Source of the DNA: an uncultured Synechococcus sp.
GTDB lineage: Bacteria > Cyanobacteriota > Cyanobacteriia > PCC-6307 > Cyanobiaceae
Assembly (NCBI GenBank): GCA_937975655.1
Contig: CALJTZ010000480.1
Span: 1 to 11,392 of the forward strand
DNA: 11,392 nucleotides
Direction: 5' to 3'
The translations under genes were made by a program, and so were the position numbers. The notes under the pieces are model-generated. The model was given only the letters and a program-made list of their open reading frames with translations. It ran no database searches and was not told the origin of the DNA. Shown piece by piece: positions 1-7,104 of this stretch (position 1 is its first letter; every line of letters begins with the position of its first letter).

Positions 1-252
1 GCGGTGCAGGGCGTGGGCGGCACGCGCAACTGCGACTGGTTCTTCACCACCGACGGCATCCTGCGGATCCGTGAAGCGCTTTTCAGTGGCGGCATAGCTG
101 TCGAACAGCTCCATCCGCCCATCGCTGCCGATGCGGGCAAAGGCATAGATCAGGTGTGTGAGGCGATCCGCCGGCACATCAGCGATCTGCACATCCCGCC
201 CATAGATGCCCCACTCCGGGAAGTAGGCCGCCACGATCGGCGTGTTGGTCAC
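1..252 (-). CDS. Glycoside hydrolase family 18 (chitinase-like), N-terminal fragment cut by the window edge
   Basis: The 84 codons visible, read from a GTG at 252, begin TNTPIVAAYFPEWGIYGRDV and continue through THLIYAFARI and a later AATEKRF. This is the usual opening of GH18 chitinases: the first beta strand of the TIM barrel (YF..WG.Y), then LTH(I/L)(I/L)YAFA, then a D/T-D/E-KRF segment. The catalytic DxxDxDxE strand would lie past the left edge and cannot be checked. GTG is chosen because a GGAG sits about 8 nt upstream and the homology starts a few residues later; no signal peptide is visible at this start. GH18 enzymes hydrolyse beta-1,4 N-acetylglucosamine polymers. The gene follows a LuxR-type regulator on the same strand with an 87-bp gap that holds two short palindromes. 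Family assignment is fairly secure; activity and substrate are inferred. Confidence 0.8.
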   Translation of the reverse strand, partial: MTNTPIVAAYFPEWGIYGRDVQIADVPADRLTHLIYAFARIGSDGRMELFDSYAATEKRFTDPQDAVGGEEPVAVARAAHALHR

Positions 253-320
253 AGGGTTCTCCAAAGAGCCGGGCTCCGTTCACTGGAAACACCGTGCCGG
301 CAGTCCCGGGGCGGGCACAT

Positions 321-334
321 CCTTCAGCTGAAGG
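321..334. repeat. 14-bp perfect palindrome between the LuxR-type gene and the chitinase-like gene
   Basis: CCTTCAGCTGAAGG reads the same on both strands. It begins 5 nt after the stop of the LuxR-type gene, in the gap before the chitinase-like gene. A second imperfect palindrome, GAGCC-G-GGCTC at 266-276, lies 14 bp upstream of the chitinase GTG and is followed on the minus strand by TTT. Either could be an operator for a dimeric regulator or a weak transcript 3' end. With no spacer, the first is more operator-like than terminator-like. Function not shown. Confidence 0.4.
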
Positions 335-339
335 GTTGT

Positions 340-1056
340 TCAGCGGGCCAGGCCCAGGCGCACCGCCAACGCAGCCGCTGCAGCCCGATCGCTCACCTGC
401 AGCTTGTGGAGGATCTTCTGCACATGATCGCGGGCCGTCACCTCGGCGATCTGAAGCCGTGCGGCGATCTGGCGGTTGGTGAGACCTTCGGCAAGCAGCG
501 GCAACACCTCCAGCTCGCGTCGGCTGAGGGCGTCGGTTGCGGGCCCCTGGCTGCTCAACAGAGGCTCGCAGGCTGGACCGCAGTAGCGCACCCCCTGGTT
601 GATGGCAGCCAGCGCGCGGGCGAGTTCACCGCTGCCGAAGTCATCACTGCAGACCAGGGCATGCACCCCCGCCCGCCAGGCGGCCTGAACCAGAGCCGGC
701 TGCAGGGGGCCAGCCATCGCCATCAGGATGGTGGGTGGGTTCACGCTTCGCTGCAGCTCCTCCACCAATGGCAGCACCGAACCGTCGCTCAAGGACTCTT
801 CGATGAAGAGCAGCACATCGCCCGCTTCGGCCGGCAGCTGCTCACGCACGGCAGCAGCCGAATCGCAGACGGCCAACAAGCGCTGCGGCAGATGCGGCGG
901 CTGAGGATCAAGCTCGCTCAGCCGGATCCTCAGCAGATTGGCGTAGGGCCGATGGGTTGTGGCGATCAGCAATCGCCAACTCTGAAGCTGCTGATGGACT
1001 TGGCCAGTGAAGGCCCGCAATTGCCCGGGATCGGGCTCAACGCCATTGGGGGTCAT
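340..1056 (-). CDS. LuxR/NarL-family transcriptional regulator with a degenerate receiver domain
   Basis: This 238-aa protein has the two-domain layout of NarL-type response regulators. Residues about 27-150 form a receiver-like alpha/beta domain. Residues about 175-238 form a LuxR-type helix-turn-helix, with LSRRELEVLPLLAEGLTNRQ and then IA.RL.I...T.RDHV..IL.KL. The DNA-binding half looks intact. In the receiver the usual paired acidic residues after beta-1 are Thr33-Thr34, the phospho-acceptor Asp aligns with Glu86, and the conserved Lys aligns with Cys or Ser. It therefore probably does not work by Asp phosphorylation; the Glu could mimic the phosphorylated state. The ATG overlaps the stop of the upstream ybjQ-like gene in an ATGA, so translation is probably coupled. 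The next gene downstream is chitinase-like, a possible target. Family is secure; ligand and targets are unknown. Confidence 0.88.
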   Translation of the reverse strand: MTPNGVEPDPGQLRAFTGQVHQQLQSWRLLIATTHRPYANLLRIRLSELDPQPPHLPQRLLAVCDSAAAVREQLPAEAGDVLLFIEESLSDGSVLPLVEELQRSVNPPTILMAMAGPLQPALVQAAWRAGVHALVCSDDFGSGELARALAAINQGVRYCGPACEPLLSSQGPATDALSRRELEVLPLLAEGLTNRQIAARLQIAEVTARDHVQKILHKLQVSDRAAAAALAVRLGLAR

Positions 1057-1421
1057 GTCGGCAAATAGGGCGGGCGCGCCGGTTGGACAGGTTCAAGGGG
1101 CCCCACCACCACCGCCGTGCCGTAGCAGAGCACCTCCGTGGCGCCGCCACTGCCACTGGTGACGTCGGAACCGTCGTAGCGCGTGCCGACGATGGCGTTC
1201 GCCCCCAGAAGCCGGGCGTGCTCAACCATCTGGTTGTAGGCAGCCTCACGGGTCTGCTCACACATCTGCGTGTAGGCGCCGATGCGGCCGCCAACAATCT
1301 GTTTGAGGCTGCCTAGAAATCCCTGCACAAGGGTGGGTGAGCGCACCACGATCCCACGCACGATGCCCTTGTACTCGCGGATGGCATAGCCCTCAATCGT
1401 GAAGGTGGTGGTCACGAACAT
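1053..1421 (-). CDS. YbjQ / UPF0145 family protein (putative heavy-metal-binding domain)
   Basis: This 122-aa protein matches the YbjQ/UPF0145 family over most of its length. Visible features are an N-terminal TTTFTIEGYAIREYKGIV.G, a central IVGGRIGAYTQMCEQTREAA, an A..LGANAIVGTRYD segment, and a closing GTAVVV. The family is about 105-110 residues, so this copy has a short Pro-rich C-terminal extension (PLEPVQPARPPYLPT). These small proteins assemble into pentamers in known structures and are labelled putative heavy-metal-binding, but their cellular role is not established. The ATG at 1421 fits the family start, although no good Shine-Dalgarno is seen. The gene is first in a minus-strand run with the LuxR-type regulator, which it overlaps by 4 bp, and is divergent from the MFS gene across 64 bp. 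Confidence 0.88.
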   Translation of the reverse strand: MFVTTTFTIEGYAIREYKGIVRGIVVRSPTLVQGFLGSLKQIVGGRIGAYTQMCEQTREAAYNQMVEHARLLGANAIVGTRYDGSDVTSGSGGATEVLCYGTAVVVGPLEPVQPARPPYLPT

Positions 1422-1485
1422 CAGCTGCAGCGGCAGGGCCAGCGAAGCGCTAGTGGCGTTCTAGCCAGGGCGATGGACCGGGCAT
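1422..1485. promoter_or_regulatory. Short divergent intergenic region between the ybjQ-like and MFS genes
   Basis: These 64 bp must hold the promoters for both divergent transcripts unless the genes are read from elsewhere. I see no convincing -35/-10 pair, no Pho box and no strong ribosome binding site for either gene. It is recorded only because of its position. Confidence 0.3.
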
Positions 1486-2775
1486 TTGCTGAAGTGGAGC
1501 GATCTGCGGCCCAGGCCCGTGCGCCCCTCGCGCCCTTCCACGACCCTCTGCGCCTTCATCACCCTGCTGAACGACCGGCTGGGGGAAAGCATCGTGTTTC
1601 CGCTACTGCCGTTCCTGCTGGCGAGTTTCACCAGCAATGGCCGCACCCTCGGCCTGCTGGCCGGCAGCTACGCCATCGCCCAGTTCGCCTTCACCCCGCT
1701 GATCGGCGCCCTTAGCGATCGCTTCGGCCGCAAACCCGTGATCAGCGCCTGCGTGGCCGGCTCGGTGCTGGGGCTCAGCCTGTTCGCCATCACCGTGAGC
1801 ATCAACTGGCAGGCGATCCCCTGGGCGGCGGGCACAGCCCTGCCCCTCGTGCTGTTGTTCGGTGCGCGATTGATCGATGGGGTGAGCGGCGGCACCGCCG
1901 CCACCGCCGGCGCGGTGCTGGCGGACATCTCCACACCGGAAAACCGCGCCAAGGCCTTCGGCCTGATCGGCGTGGCCTTCGGCCTGGGCTTCATCCTCGG
2001 CCCGGCCTTCGGAGGCGTGCTGGCAGGCGTGAACGTGACCTTGCCGGTGTGGGCCGCCGCGGGGTTCGCCCTGCTCAACCTGGTGCTGGTGCTGACGCTG
2101 CTACCGGAAACCCATCCGGCAGAGGCGCGACGGGCCATGCCCCGCAAGCGGGATCTCAACCCCCTGAGCGCTCTGCAACGGGTGTTCACCAATCCCCAGG
2201 TGCGGCGGTTGTGCGCCGCCTTCTTCCTCTTTTTCCTCGCCTTCAACGGCTTCACCGCCGTGCTGGTGCTCTATTTCAAACAGGCCTTCAACTGGGGCCC
2301 AGGGCTGGCCACCATGGCCTTCCTGGTGGTGGGCGTGGTGGCCACCGTGGTGCAGGGAGGGCTGATTGGCCCCCTGGTGCAGCGCTTCGGTGAGTGGCGC
2401 CTCACGCTGGCCGGCCTGGGCTTCGTGATCGCCGGCTGCCTGCTGATCCCCCTGGCCACGATCAGCACGGCCCAGCCGGTGGTGTTCAGCGCCGTGGCGA
2501 TCCTGGCCATGGGCACCGGCCTGGTCACCCCCTGCCTGCGGGCCCTGGTGTCCCGTCGGCTGGATGCCTCGGGCCAGGGTGCTGCCCTGGGCAGCCTCCA
2601 GGGGCTGCAGAGCCTGGGCAGCTTTGTGGGGCCACCCCTGGCCGGCCTGGCCTACGACCTGATCGGCCAGCGCAGTCCGTTCTGGCTGGGGATCCTGCTG
2701 CTCACGGGCGTGGCCCTGCTGGTGGCCGGTGGTCTGCCAGGGAGCACCGTCAAGCCGGAGCAGCACACAAACTGA
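1486..2775 (+). CDS. Major facilitator superfamily transporter, TetA-like drug:H+ antiporter type (DHA1)
   Basis: This 429-aa hydrophobic protein fits a 12-helix MFS transporter. The diagnostic motif A loop between helices 2 and 3 is present as GALSDRFGRKPV. A second TetA-like signature follows: LIDGVSGGTAATAGAVLADI, then N.AKAFG.IGVAFGLGFILGPAFGG. A basic central loop (EARRAMPRKRDLNP) separates the two six-helix halves. These features place it with TetA/multidrug proton antiporters of the inner membrane; the substrate cannot be read from sequence. The start is uncertain: TTG at 1486 gives the longest frame and GTG at 1519 is an in-frame alternative closer to the first helix. There is an in-frame stop at 1462. 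The gene lies 44 bp ahead of ppk1 on the same strand and is probably co-transcribed with it, which does not by itself imply a phosphate role. Confidence 0.9.
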   Translation: MLKWSDLRPRPVRPSRPSTTLCAFITLLNDRLGESIVFPLLPFLLASFTSNGRTLGLLAGSYAIAQFAFTPLIGALSDRFGRKPVISACVAGSVLGLSLFAITVSINWQAIPWAAGTALPLVLLFGARLIDGVSGGTAATAGAVLADISTPENRAKAFGLIGVAFGLGFILGPAFGGVLAGVNVTLPVWAAAGFALLNLVLVLTLLPETHPAEARRAMPRKRDLNPLSALQRVFTNPQVRRLCAAFFLFFLAFNGFTAVLVLYFKQAFNWGPGLATMAFLVVGVVATVVQGGLIGPLVQRFGEWRLTLAGLGFVIAGCLLIPLATISTAQPVVFSAVAILAMGTGLVTPCLRALVSRRLDASGQGAALGSLQGLQSLGSFVGPPLAGLAYDLIGQRSPFWLGILLLTGVALLVAGGLPGSTVKPEQHTN

Positions 2776-2819
2776 CAGGGCTCGATTGCTACCTTGTCAA
2801 GGGCGCAGGGTGGGCATCG

Positions 2820-4940
2820 ATGGCAGAACCAGTGGTCGCTCCGGAGCACTACATCAACCGAGAGCTGAGCTGGATTGCCTTCAACCAGCGGGTGCTGGCC
2901 CAGGCCCTAAGTGAACACACACCGTTGTTGGAGCAGGCGAAGTTCAGCGCCATCTTCAGCAACAACCTCGACGAATTTTTCATGGTGCGGGTGGCTTCGC
3001 TGAAGTCACAGGAGGAAGCCGGGGTGCAAACCCTGAGCGACGACGGGCTCACCCCGACCCAACAGCTCGCCCGGATCCGGGAAAGCCTGCACCCGCTGCT
3101 GGAGCAGCAGCAGGCCCACTACCGCCTCTACCTGAAGCACCAACTGGCGGAGCACGGCGTTCACCTCGTGGACTACGCCCGTCTCAACCGCCGTCAGCAG
3201 GAGTGGGTGGATGACTACTTCCAGAACGCCATTTTTCCAGTGCTCACGCCGCTGGCCGTGGACCCAGCGCACCCCTTCCCCTTCATCAGCAACCTCAGCC
3301 TCAACATTGCAGCCCTGATTCGCGACCCCGACAGCGGCCAGCAGCAATTCGCGCGGGTGAAGGTGCCCCAGAAGAACCTGCCGCGGTTTGTGGAGCTGCC
3401 AGCGGAGCTCAGTGACCACGAGCCCACACCGCTGTTCACGGCGGTGCCCCTGGAGCAGGTGGTGGCCTTCAACCTCAACCTGCTGTTCCCCGGCATGGAG
3501 ATCGAGGGCCATTACTTCTTCCGCGTCACCCGCGACGCCGACCTGGAACTGCGCGACCTCGAGGCCGACGACCTGATGGAAGCCCTGCAACAGGGCCTGC
3601 GTAAACGCCGCATGGGCGGAGAAGTGGTGCGCATCGAGGTGGCCAATGAGATGCCCGATGCCGTGGTGGACCTGCTACTTGAGGGCACCGCCGTGGAACC
3701 GGCCGACCTCTACCGGATCAACGGACCTCTCGGCCTCGACGATCTGATGAGCCTGATGGCGGTGCCGTTGCCGAACCTCAAGGACAAACCCCATCGCGGC
3801 CGCACCCACAAGGCCCTGGCCAGGGCCCAGAAGAGCCTGCTGGAAGACGGCTCGATCAAGGCCGAGGAATTCGAGAGCATCTTCTCGGTGCTGCGCCGCG
3901 GCGACGTGCTGCTGCACCACCCCTTTGATCTGTTCGCCACCTCCGTGGAGGAGTTCATCAACCAGGCCGCCGACGACGCCTCGGTGCTGGCCATCAAGAT
4001 GACCCTCTACCGCGTCTCCAAGGACTCGCCCATCATCAAGGCCCTGATCCGCGCCGCCGAAAACGGCAAGCAGGTGATGGCCCTGGTGGAACTCAAGGCC
4101 CGCTTCGACGAGGACAACAACATCCAGTGGGCCCGCCAGCTGGAGCGCTCAGGCGTACACGTGGTGTATGGCGTGCTGGGCCTCAAGACCCACACCAAAA
4201 TCACCCTGGTGGTGCGCAAAGAGAAGGAACGGCTACGCAGCTACTGCCACATTGGCACGGGCAACTACAACTCCAAGACGGCCAGCCTCTACACGGATCT
4301 GGGGCTGCTATCCAGCCGCCAGGAGCTGGTGGACGACCTGGTAGACCTGTTCAACTACCTCACCGGCTTCTCCAAGCAACAGAACTTCCGCCGCCTGCTG
4401 GTGGCTCCGGTCACCTTGCGCCGCAGCATGGAGGCCCTGATCGAGCGGGAAACACAACACGCCCTTGAAGGGCGCACGGCCCACATCAAGGCCAAGATGA
4501 ATGCCCTGGTGGATCCCCGCATCATTGGCCTGCTCTACGGCGCCTCCCAGGCCGGCGTGCAGATCGACCTGGTGGTGCGCGGCATGTGCAGCCTGCGCCC
4601 GGGCGTGGCGGGCGTGAGTGACAACATCCGGGTGAGCAGCGTGATCGGGCGCTTTCTCGAGCACTCACGACTCTTCTGGTTCGCCAACGATGGGAACCCG
4701 GAGGTGTTTCTCGGCAGCGCCGACTGGATGCCGCGCAATCTGGACCGACGGGTTGAGGCCGTCACGCCTGTCGACACACCAGAGCTCAAACGACAGTTGG
4801 AGCTGCTGCTAGATCTCTACTTGGAAGGCAAGGCGGGAACCTGGGTCATGCAAAGCGATGGGAGCTACAGGCGTAGCCCCACGGACGAGACGGCCTTGCA
4901 TGCCCAGGAGATCCTCGCCAGACGCTGCAGGCAGCATTGA
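2820..4940 (+). CDS. ppk1: Polyphosphate kinase 1
   Basis: This 706-aa enzyme reversibly transfers the gamma-phosphate of ATP onto inorganic polyphosphate, building the cell's phosphate and energy store. It opens with YINRELSWIAFNQRVL, typical of PPK1, and has the expected four-domain length (the E. coli enzyme is 688 aa). The catalytic histidine region is intact: His458 in GLKTHTK, His477 in YCHIGTGNYN and His615 in FLEHSR. These match E. coli His435, His454 and His592 with a constant offset of 23. The C-terminal LGSADWMPRNLDRRVE is also present. The ATG at 2820 is chosen because homology begins nine residues later and a G-rich GGGTGGG lies just upstream. The frame stays open further upstream, but only as antisense-like overlap with the MFS gene. 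It converges with the small gene at 4968-5222, 27 bp apart. No Pho box is seen before it. Confidence 0.97.
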   Translation: MAEPVVAPEHYINRELSWIAFNQRVLAQALSEHTPLLEQAKFSAIFSNNLDEFFMVRVASLKSQEEAGVQTLSDDGLTPTQQLARIRESLHPLLEQQQAHYRLYLKHQLAEHGVHLVDYARLNRRQQEWVDDYFQNAIFPVLTPLAVDPAHPFPFISNLSLNIAALIRDPDSGQQQFARVKVPQKNLPRFVELPAELSDHEPTPLFTAVPLEQVVAFNLNLLFPGMEIEGHYFFRVTRDADLELRDLEADDLMEALQQGLRKRRMGGEVVRIEVANEMPDAVVDLLLEGTAVEPADLYRINGPLGLDDLMSLMAVPLPNLKDKPHRGRTHKALARAQKSLLEDGSIKAEEFESIFSVLRRGDVLLHHPFDLFATSVEEFINQAADDASVLAIKMTLYRVSKDSPIIKALIRAAENGKQVMALVELKARFDEDNNIQWARQLERSGVHVVYGVLGLKTHTKITLVVRKEKERLRSYCHIGTGNYNSKTASLYTDLGLLSSRQELVDDLVDLFNYLTGFSKQQNFRRLLVAPVTLRRSMEALIERETQHALEGRTAHIKAKMNALVDPRIIGLLYGASQAGVQIDLVVRGMCSLRPGVAGVSDNIRVSSVIGRFLEHSRLFWFANDGNPEVFLGSADWMPRNLDRRVEAVTPVDTPELKRQLELLLDLYLEGKAGTWVMQSDGSYRRSPTDETALHAQEILARRCRQH

Positions 4941-4967
4941 GAGAGGTTCTCCAAGACCGATCACGAC

Positions 4968-5222
4968 CTACAGCAACTGATTCTTACTCAGCTTCAGTTG
5001 CGACCAGAGGGAACGAATCTGAGCATAGGCATCCTCCTGGGAGATTTTGCCGTTGGCCTGAAGACCAACAATCAAACCAACCCGATCGGCAAACTGCTCG
5101 AGATTCTGATGAAAGGCGAGACGCTCTGGGGTCCAGTCTTCGCCGTGATAAGCGCTGAACGACTCAAGGGGAGAGCGAATGCCGGGATCACCATCAGAAG
5201 GTGAACGGGCTGGGTGGGTCAA
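4968..5222 (-). CDS. Small conserved-looking cyanobacterial protein of unknown function (possibly the DUF7219 family)
   Basis: This 84-aa soluble protein has no signal peptide or membrane segment. The core from residue 24 (YHGEDWTPERLAFHQNLEQF, then ADRVGLIVGLQANGKIS.EDAY..I..LW.QLK.SK) resembles a short protein family that I recall as confined to cyanobacteria, probably DUF7219; the family name is from memory and not verified. The pattern suggests two or three amphipathic helices. The frame has no ATG or GTG before the core, so TTG at 5222 is the only usual start, with an in-frame stop upstream and no clear Shine-Dalgarno. It lies 73 bp downstream of pstB on the same strand, so it may be read from the pst transcript or from its own promoter. 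A weak Pho-box-like repeat sits at 5247-5265. Function unknown. Confidence 0.72.
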   Translation of the reverse strand: MTHPARSPSDGDPGIRSPLESFSAYHGEDWTPERLAFHQNLEQFADRVGLIVGLQANGKISQEDAYAQIRSLWSQLKLSKNQLL

Positions 5223-5246
5223 GGCAGGGGCCCGCGGTGGATATGT

Positions 5247-5265
5247 AGTTTAACGCTACCGTAAC
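5247..5265 (-). promoter_or_regulatory. Weak Pho-box-like direct repeat upstream of the small gene
   Basis: On the minus strand GTTACGGT (5265-5258) and GTTAAACT (5254-5247) are 8-bp units separated by 3 bp, the cyanobacterial Pho-box geometry. Against a CTTAACCT-type unit they match about 4 of 8 and 6 of 8, so the case is much weaker than for the boxes before pstS and the CRP-family gene. It ends about 25 bp before the TTG of the small gene. Confidence 0.28.
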
Positions 5266-5296
5266 GAAAGCATGAACAATGGATGCTGGGAGGAAC

Positions 5297-6121
5297 TCAG
5301 CCAAACCGCCCGGAGACATAGTCCTGCGTGGCCTGCTGCTGAGGGGCGTTAAAGATTTGCTCTGTAGGAGCGTATTCCTCAAGACATCCCACCTTGCCTT
5401 CACCGTCGGCCCTACTGCTGACATTGAAGAAACCAGTCATGTCGCTCACCCGCACGGCCTGCTGCATGTTGTGCGTCACGATCACAATCGTGTAGCTCTT
5501 CTTCAGTTCATGCATCATCTCCTCAATCTTTAGGGTAGAGATGGGATCCAGGGCAGAGCAGGGCTCGTCCATCAGGATCACCTCGGGCTCAATGGCGATG
5601 GCACGGGCGATGCAAAGGCGCTGCTGCTGGCCGCCAGACAAGGCATAGCCGCTCTCCTTGAGCTTGTCCTTGGTTTCATCCCAAATGGCGGCTTTGCGCA
5701 GGGAGCGTTCAACGAGTTCATCCATATCGCCGTTGAAGCCATTGATACGGGCTCCGAAGGCGATGTTCTCATAGATGCTCTTGGGGAAGGGATTGGGCTT
5801 TTGGAACACCATGCCAATACGCCGTCTCACCTCAACAGGATCAACGCCACGGGCGTAGAGATCTTGACCATCAAACAGCACACGTCCCTTCAGGGTGCAT
5901 CCTTCGATCAGGTCATTCATACGATTGAGGGCGCGCAACACGGTGCTCTTGCCACAACCGGATGGACCGATAAAAGCGGTGACTTTACCGCGGGGGATGT
6001 CCATATACACACCGCGAACGGCCTCGGCGCTGCCATAGCTGATGCCCACATTCTCCAAGGACATGCAGATGGGAGAGGAGAGCTCTTGAACCGAAGGATC
6101 GTGGAGAGAAGAGAGAGTCAT
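5297..6121 (-). CDS. pstB: Phosphate import ATP-binding protein PstB
   Basis: PstB is the cytoplasmic ATPase that powers the PstSCAB phosphate importer. The 274-aa sequence holds every ABC-ATPase motif in order: Walker A GPSGCGKST (52-60, Lys58), Q-loop FQKPNPFPKS (106-115), signature LSGGQQQR (161-168), Walker B VILMDEP (181-187) and the switch His in VTHNM (His217). The NPFPKS sequence after the Q-loop and LNRMNDLI after Walker A are specific to PstB. The length is normal (about 250-275). ATG at 6121 is preferred; an in-frame TTG two codons earlier is possible, and neither has a good Shine-Dalgarno because the leader is pyrimidine-rich. It is third in pstC-pstA-pstB, 54 bp after pstA, and would be under the Pho box before pstC. 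Confidence 0.97.
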   Translation of the reverse strand: MTLSSLHDPSVQELSSPICMSLENVGISYGSAEAVRGVYMDIPRGKVTAFIGPSGCGKSTVLRALNRMNDLIEGCTLKGRVLFDGQDLYARGVDPVEVRRRIGMVFQKPNPFPKSIYENIAFGARINGFNGDMDELVERSLRKAAIWDETKDKLKESGYALSGGQQQRLCIARAIAIEPEVILMDEPCSALDPISTLKIEEMMHELKKSYTIVIVTHNMQQAVRVSDMTGFFNVSSRADGEGKVGCLEEYAPTEQIFNAPQQQATQDYVSGRFG

Positions 6122-6167
6122 GACCAAGAAGAAGAGCGAAGAACAATCAGACAGACGCGGACGGATG

Positions 6168-6181
6168 AGCTGAGATCAGCT
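6168..6181. repeat. Inverted repeat over the pstA stop codon
   Basis: AGCTGA-GA-TCAGCT is a perfect 6-bp inverted repeat covering the pstA stop (TGA at 6178-6176). No T-run follows on the minus strand, so it is not a terminator. It could form a small mRNA hairpin at the pstA-pstB junction, or be chance. Confidence 0.3.
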
Positions 6182-7099
6182 GCTGGTGAAACGGCTCAAC
6201 CAGCGAGCAAATAGGTTGGCTGCAAGAATCATCACCACCAGTACAAAGGAGGCGGCCCAAGCCAAGGAAATCTGTGCCTCGTAAGGCATGATGGCAAAAT
6301 TATAGATCAGAACGGACATTGAAGCAATCGGATTAAAGAGTCCTTCAGGCCAGAAGGGAGAAAAGAGTGCTGTAAAGATCAATGGTGCTGTCTCGCCGGC
6401 AGCACGGGCAATCGCGAGCACCACACCGGTGGCAATGGGGGAAAAGGCGGAAGGGAGGGTGATCCGAACAATGGTGACGAACTTGGAAGCCCCCACCCCC
6501 AAGGCTCCCCAACGAAGCTCATTGGGGACCAACTTGAGCGCCTCATCGGTAGTTTTGATCACCGTTGGCAGCATCAAGACCGACAGGGCAATACCTCCCG
6601 CCATGGCGCTGTAGCTTTGGTCAAAGAAAAAGCGCGTACTGACGATCAGACCATAGATAAAGACGCCACAGATAATCGAAGGAACACCGGAAAGAACGTC
6701 AGTTCCGAAGCGAACGAACTGAGAAAACCAGCCACCAGCAGAATATTCGGCGAGATAGATGCCACCGCCCACACCAACGGGAATGGCAATCAAGGCGGCA
6801 ATCAAGCTCACCACAAAGGTGCCAATGATGGCATTACCAATACCACCTCCATCCAGGCCCGGCGCGGGGGGAAGCTCAGTGAGCAGGCGCAGGCTGATCA
6901 AGGAACCACCCTTGATCAACACATACACCAGAACGAGCACCAATGGAAGCACGCAGATCGCTGCAAATGCAGCAGCCAACCCGGTGAACAGAAGGCTCCA
7001 GCGGTTGCGAGCAAGCGACGGATTAAAACGAAGTGAAGACCGCTGAAAGCCAGAATGGGCTTCTGGCACGGAAGTGGAATCGGTGAAAGAAGTCGTCAT
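6176..7099 (-). CDS. pstA: Phosphate ABC transporter permease PstA
   Basis: PstA is one of the two inner-membrane permease subunits of the phosphate importer. The 307-aa sequence has a polar N-terminus of about 35 residues, a first helix (TGLAAAFAAICVLPLVLVLV), then a binding-protein-dependent transport domain with five more hydrophobic segments. The cytoplasmic EAA loop that docks on PstB is clear: ELRWGALGVGASKFVTIVRI, followed by LPSAFSPIATGVVLAIARAAGE. The ATG at 7099 lies 5 nt after the pstC stop, so translation is likely coupled. A longer frame up to 7141 would run inside pstC and is not needed. The order pstC-pstA-pstB is the standard one. The DNA is noticeably more AT-rich than ppk1, as in the rest of the pst block. 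Confidence 0.96.
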   Translation of the reverse strand: MTTSFTDSTSVPEAHSGFQRSSLRFNPSLARNRWSLLFTGLAAAFAAICVLPLVLVLVYVLIKGGSLISLRLLTELPPAPGLDGGGIGNAIIGTFVVSLIAALIAIPVGVGGGIYLAEYSAGGWFSQFVRFGTDVLSGVPSIICGVFIYGLIVSTRFFFDQSYSAMAGGIALSVLMLPTVIKTTDEALKLVPNELRWGALGVGASKFVTIVRITLPSAFSPIATGVVLAIARAAGETAPLIFTALFSPFWPEGLFNPIASMSVLIYNFAIMPYEAQISLAWAASFVLVVMILAANLFARWLSRFTSS

Positions 7100-7104
7100 G
7101 GTAC

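Noticed and set aside
1..70. Frameshift in the chitinase-like gene, because similarity fades after AATEKRF
   Set aside because: The reading frame stays open to the window edge and this stretch is variable in GH18 proteins; there is too little sequence to claim a break.
4..1068. 354-codon open frame on the plus strand across the chitinase-like and LuxR-type genes
   Set aside because: It is antisense to two recognisable genes, its translation is rich in Gln, His, Arg and Gly with no domain pattern, and it is explained by GC-rich codon structure on the other strand.
1715..1722. HIP1 octamer GCGATCGC
   Set aside because: I noticed only one copy, inside the MFS coding sequence. HIP1 is not enriched in picocyanobacteria, so this is probably chance and carries no function.
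2101..2766. 221-codon minus-strand frame inside the MFS gene
   Set aside because: Its composition (runs of Gly, His, Gln and Glu) is that of an antisense shadow, and the MFS protein on the plus strand is clear.
2776..2819. Pho box before ppk1
   Set aside because: The 44-bp gap contains no TTAACC-type units at 11-bp spacing.
3006..3590. 194-codon minus-strand frame inside ppk1
   Set aside because: It is fully antisense to a conserved part of polyphosphate kinase and shows no family resemblance.
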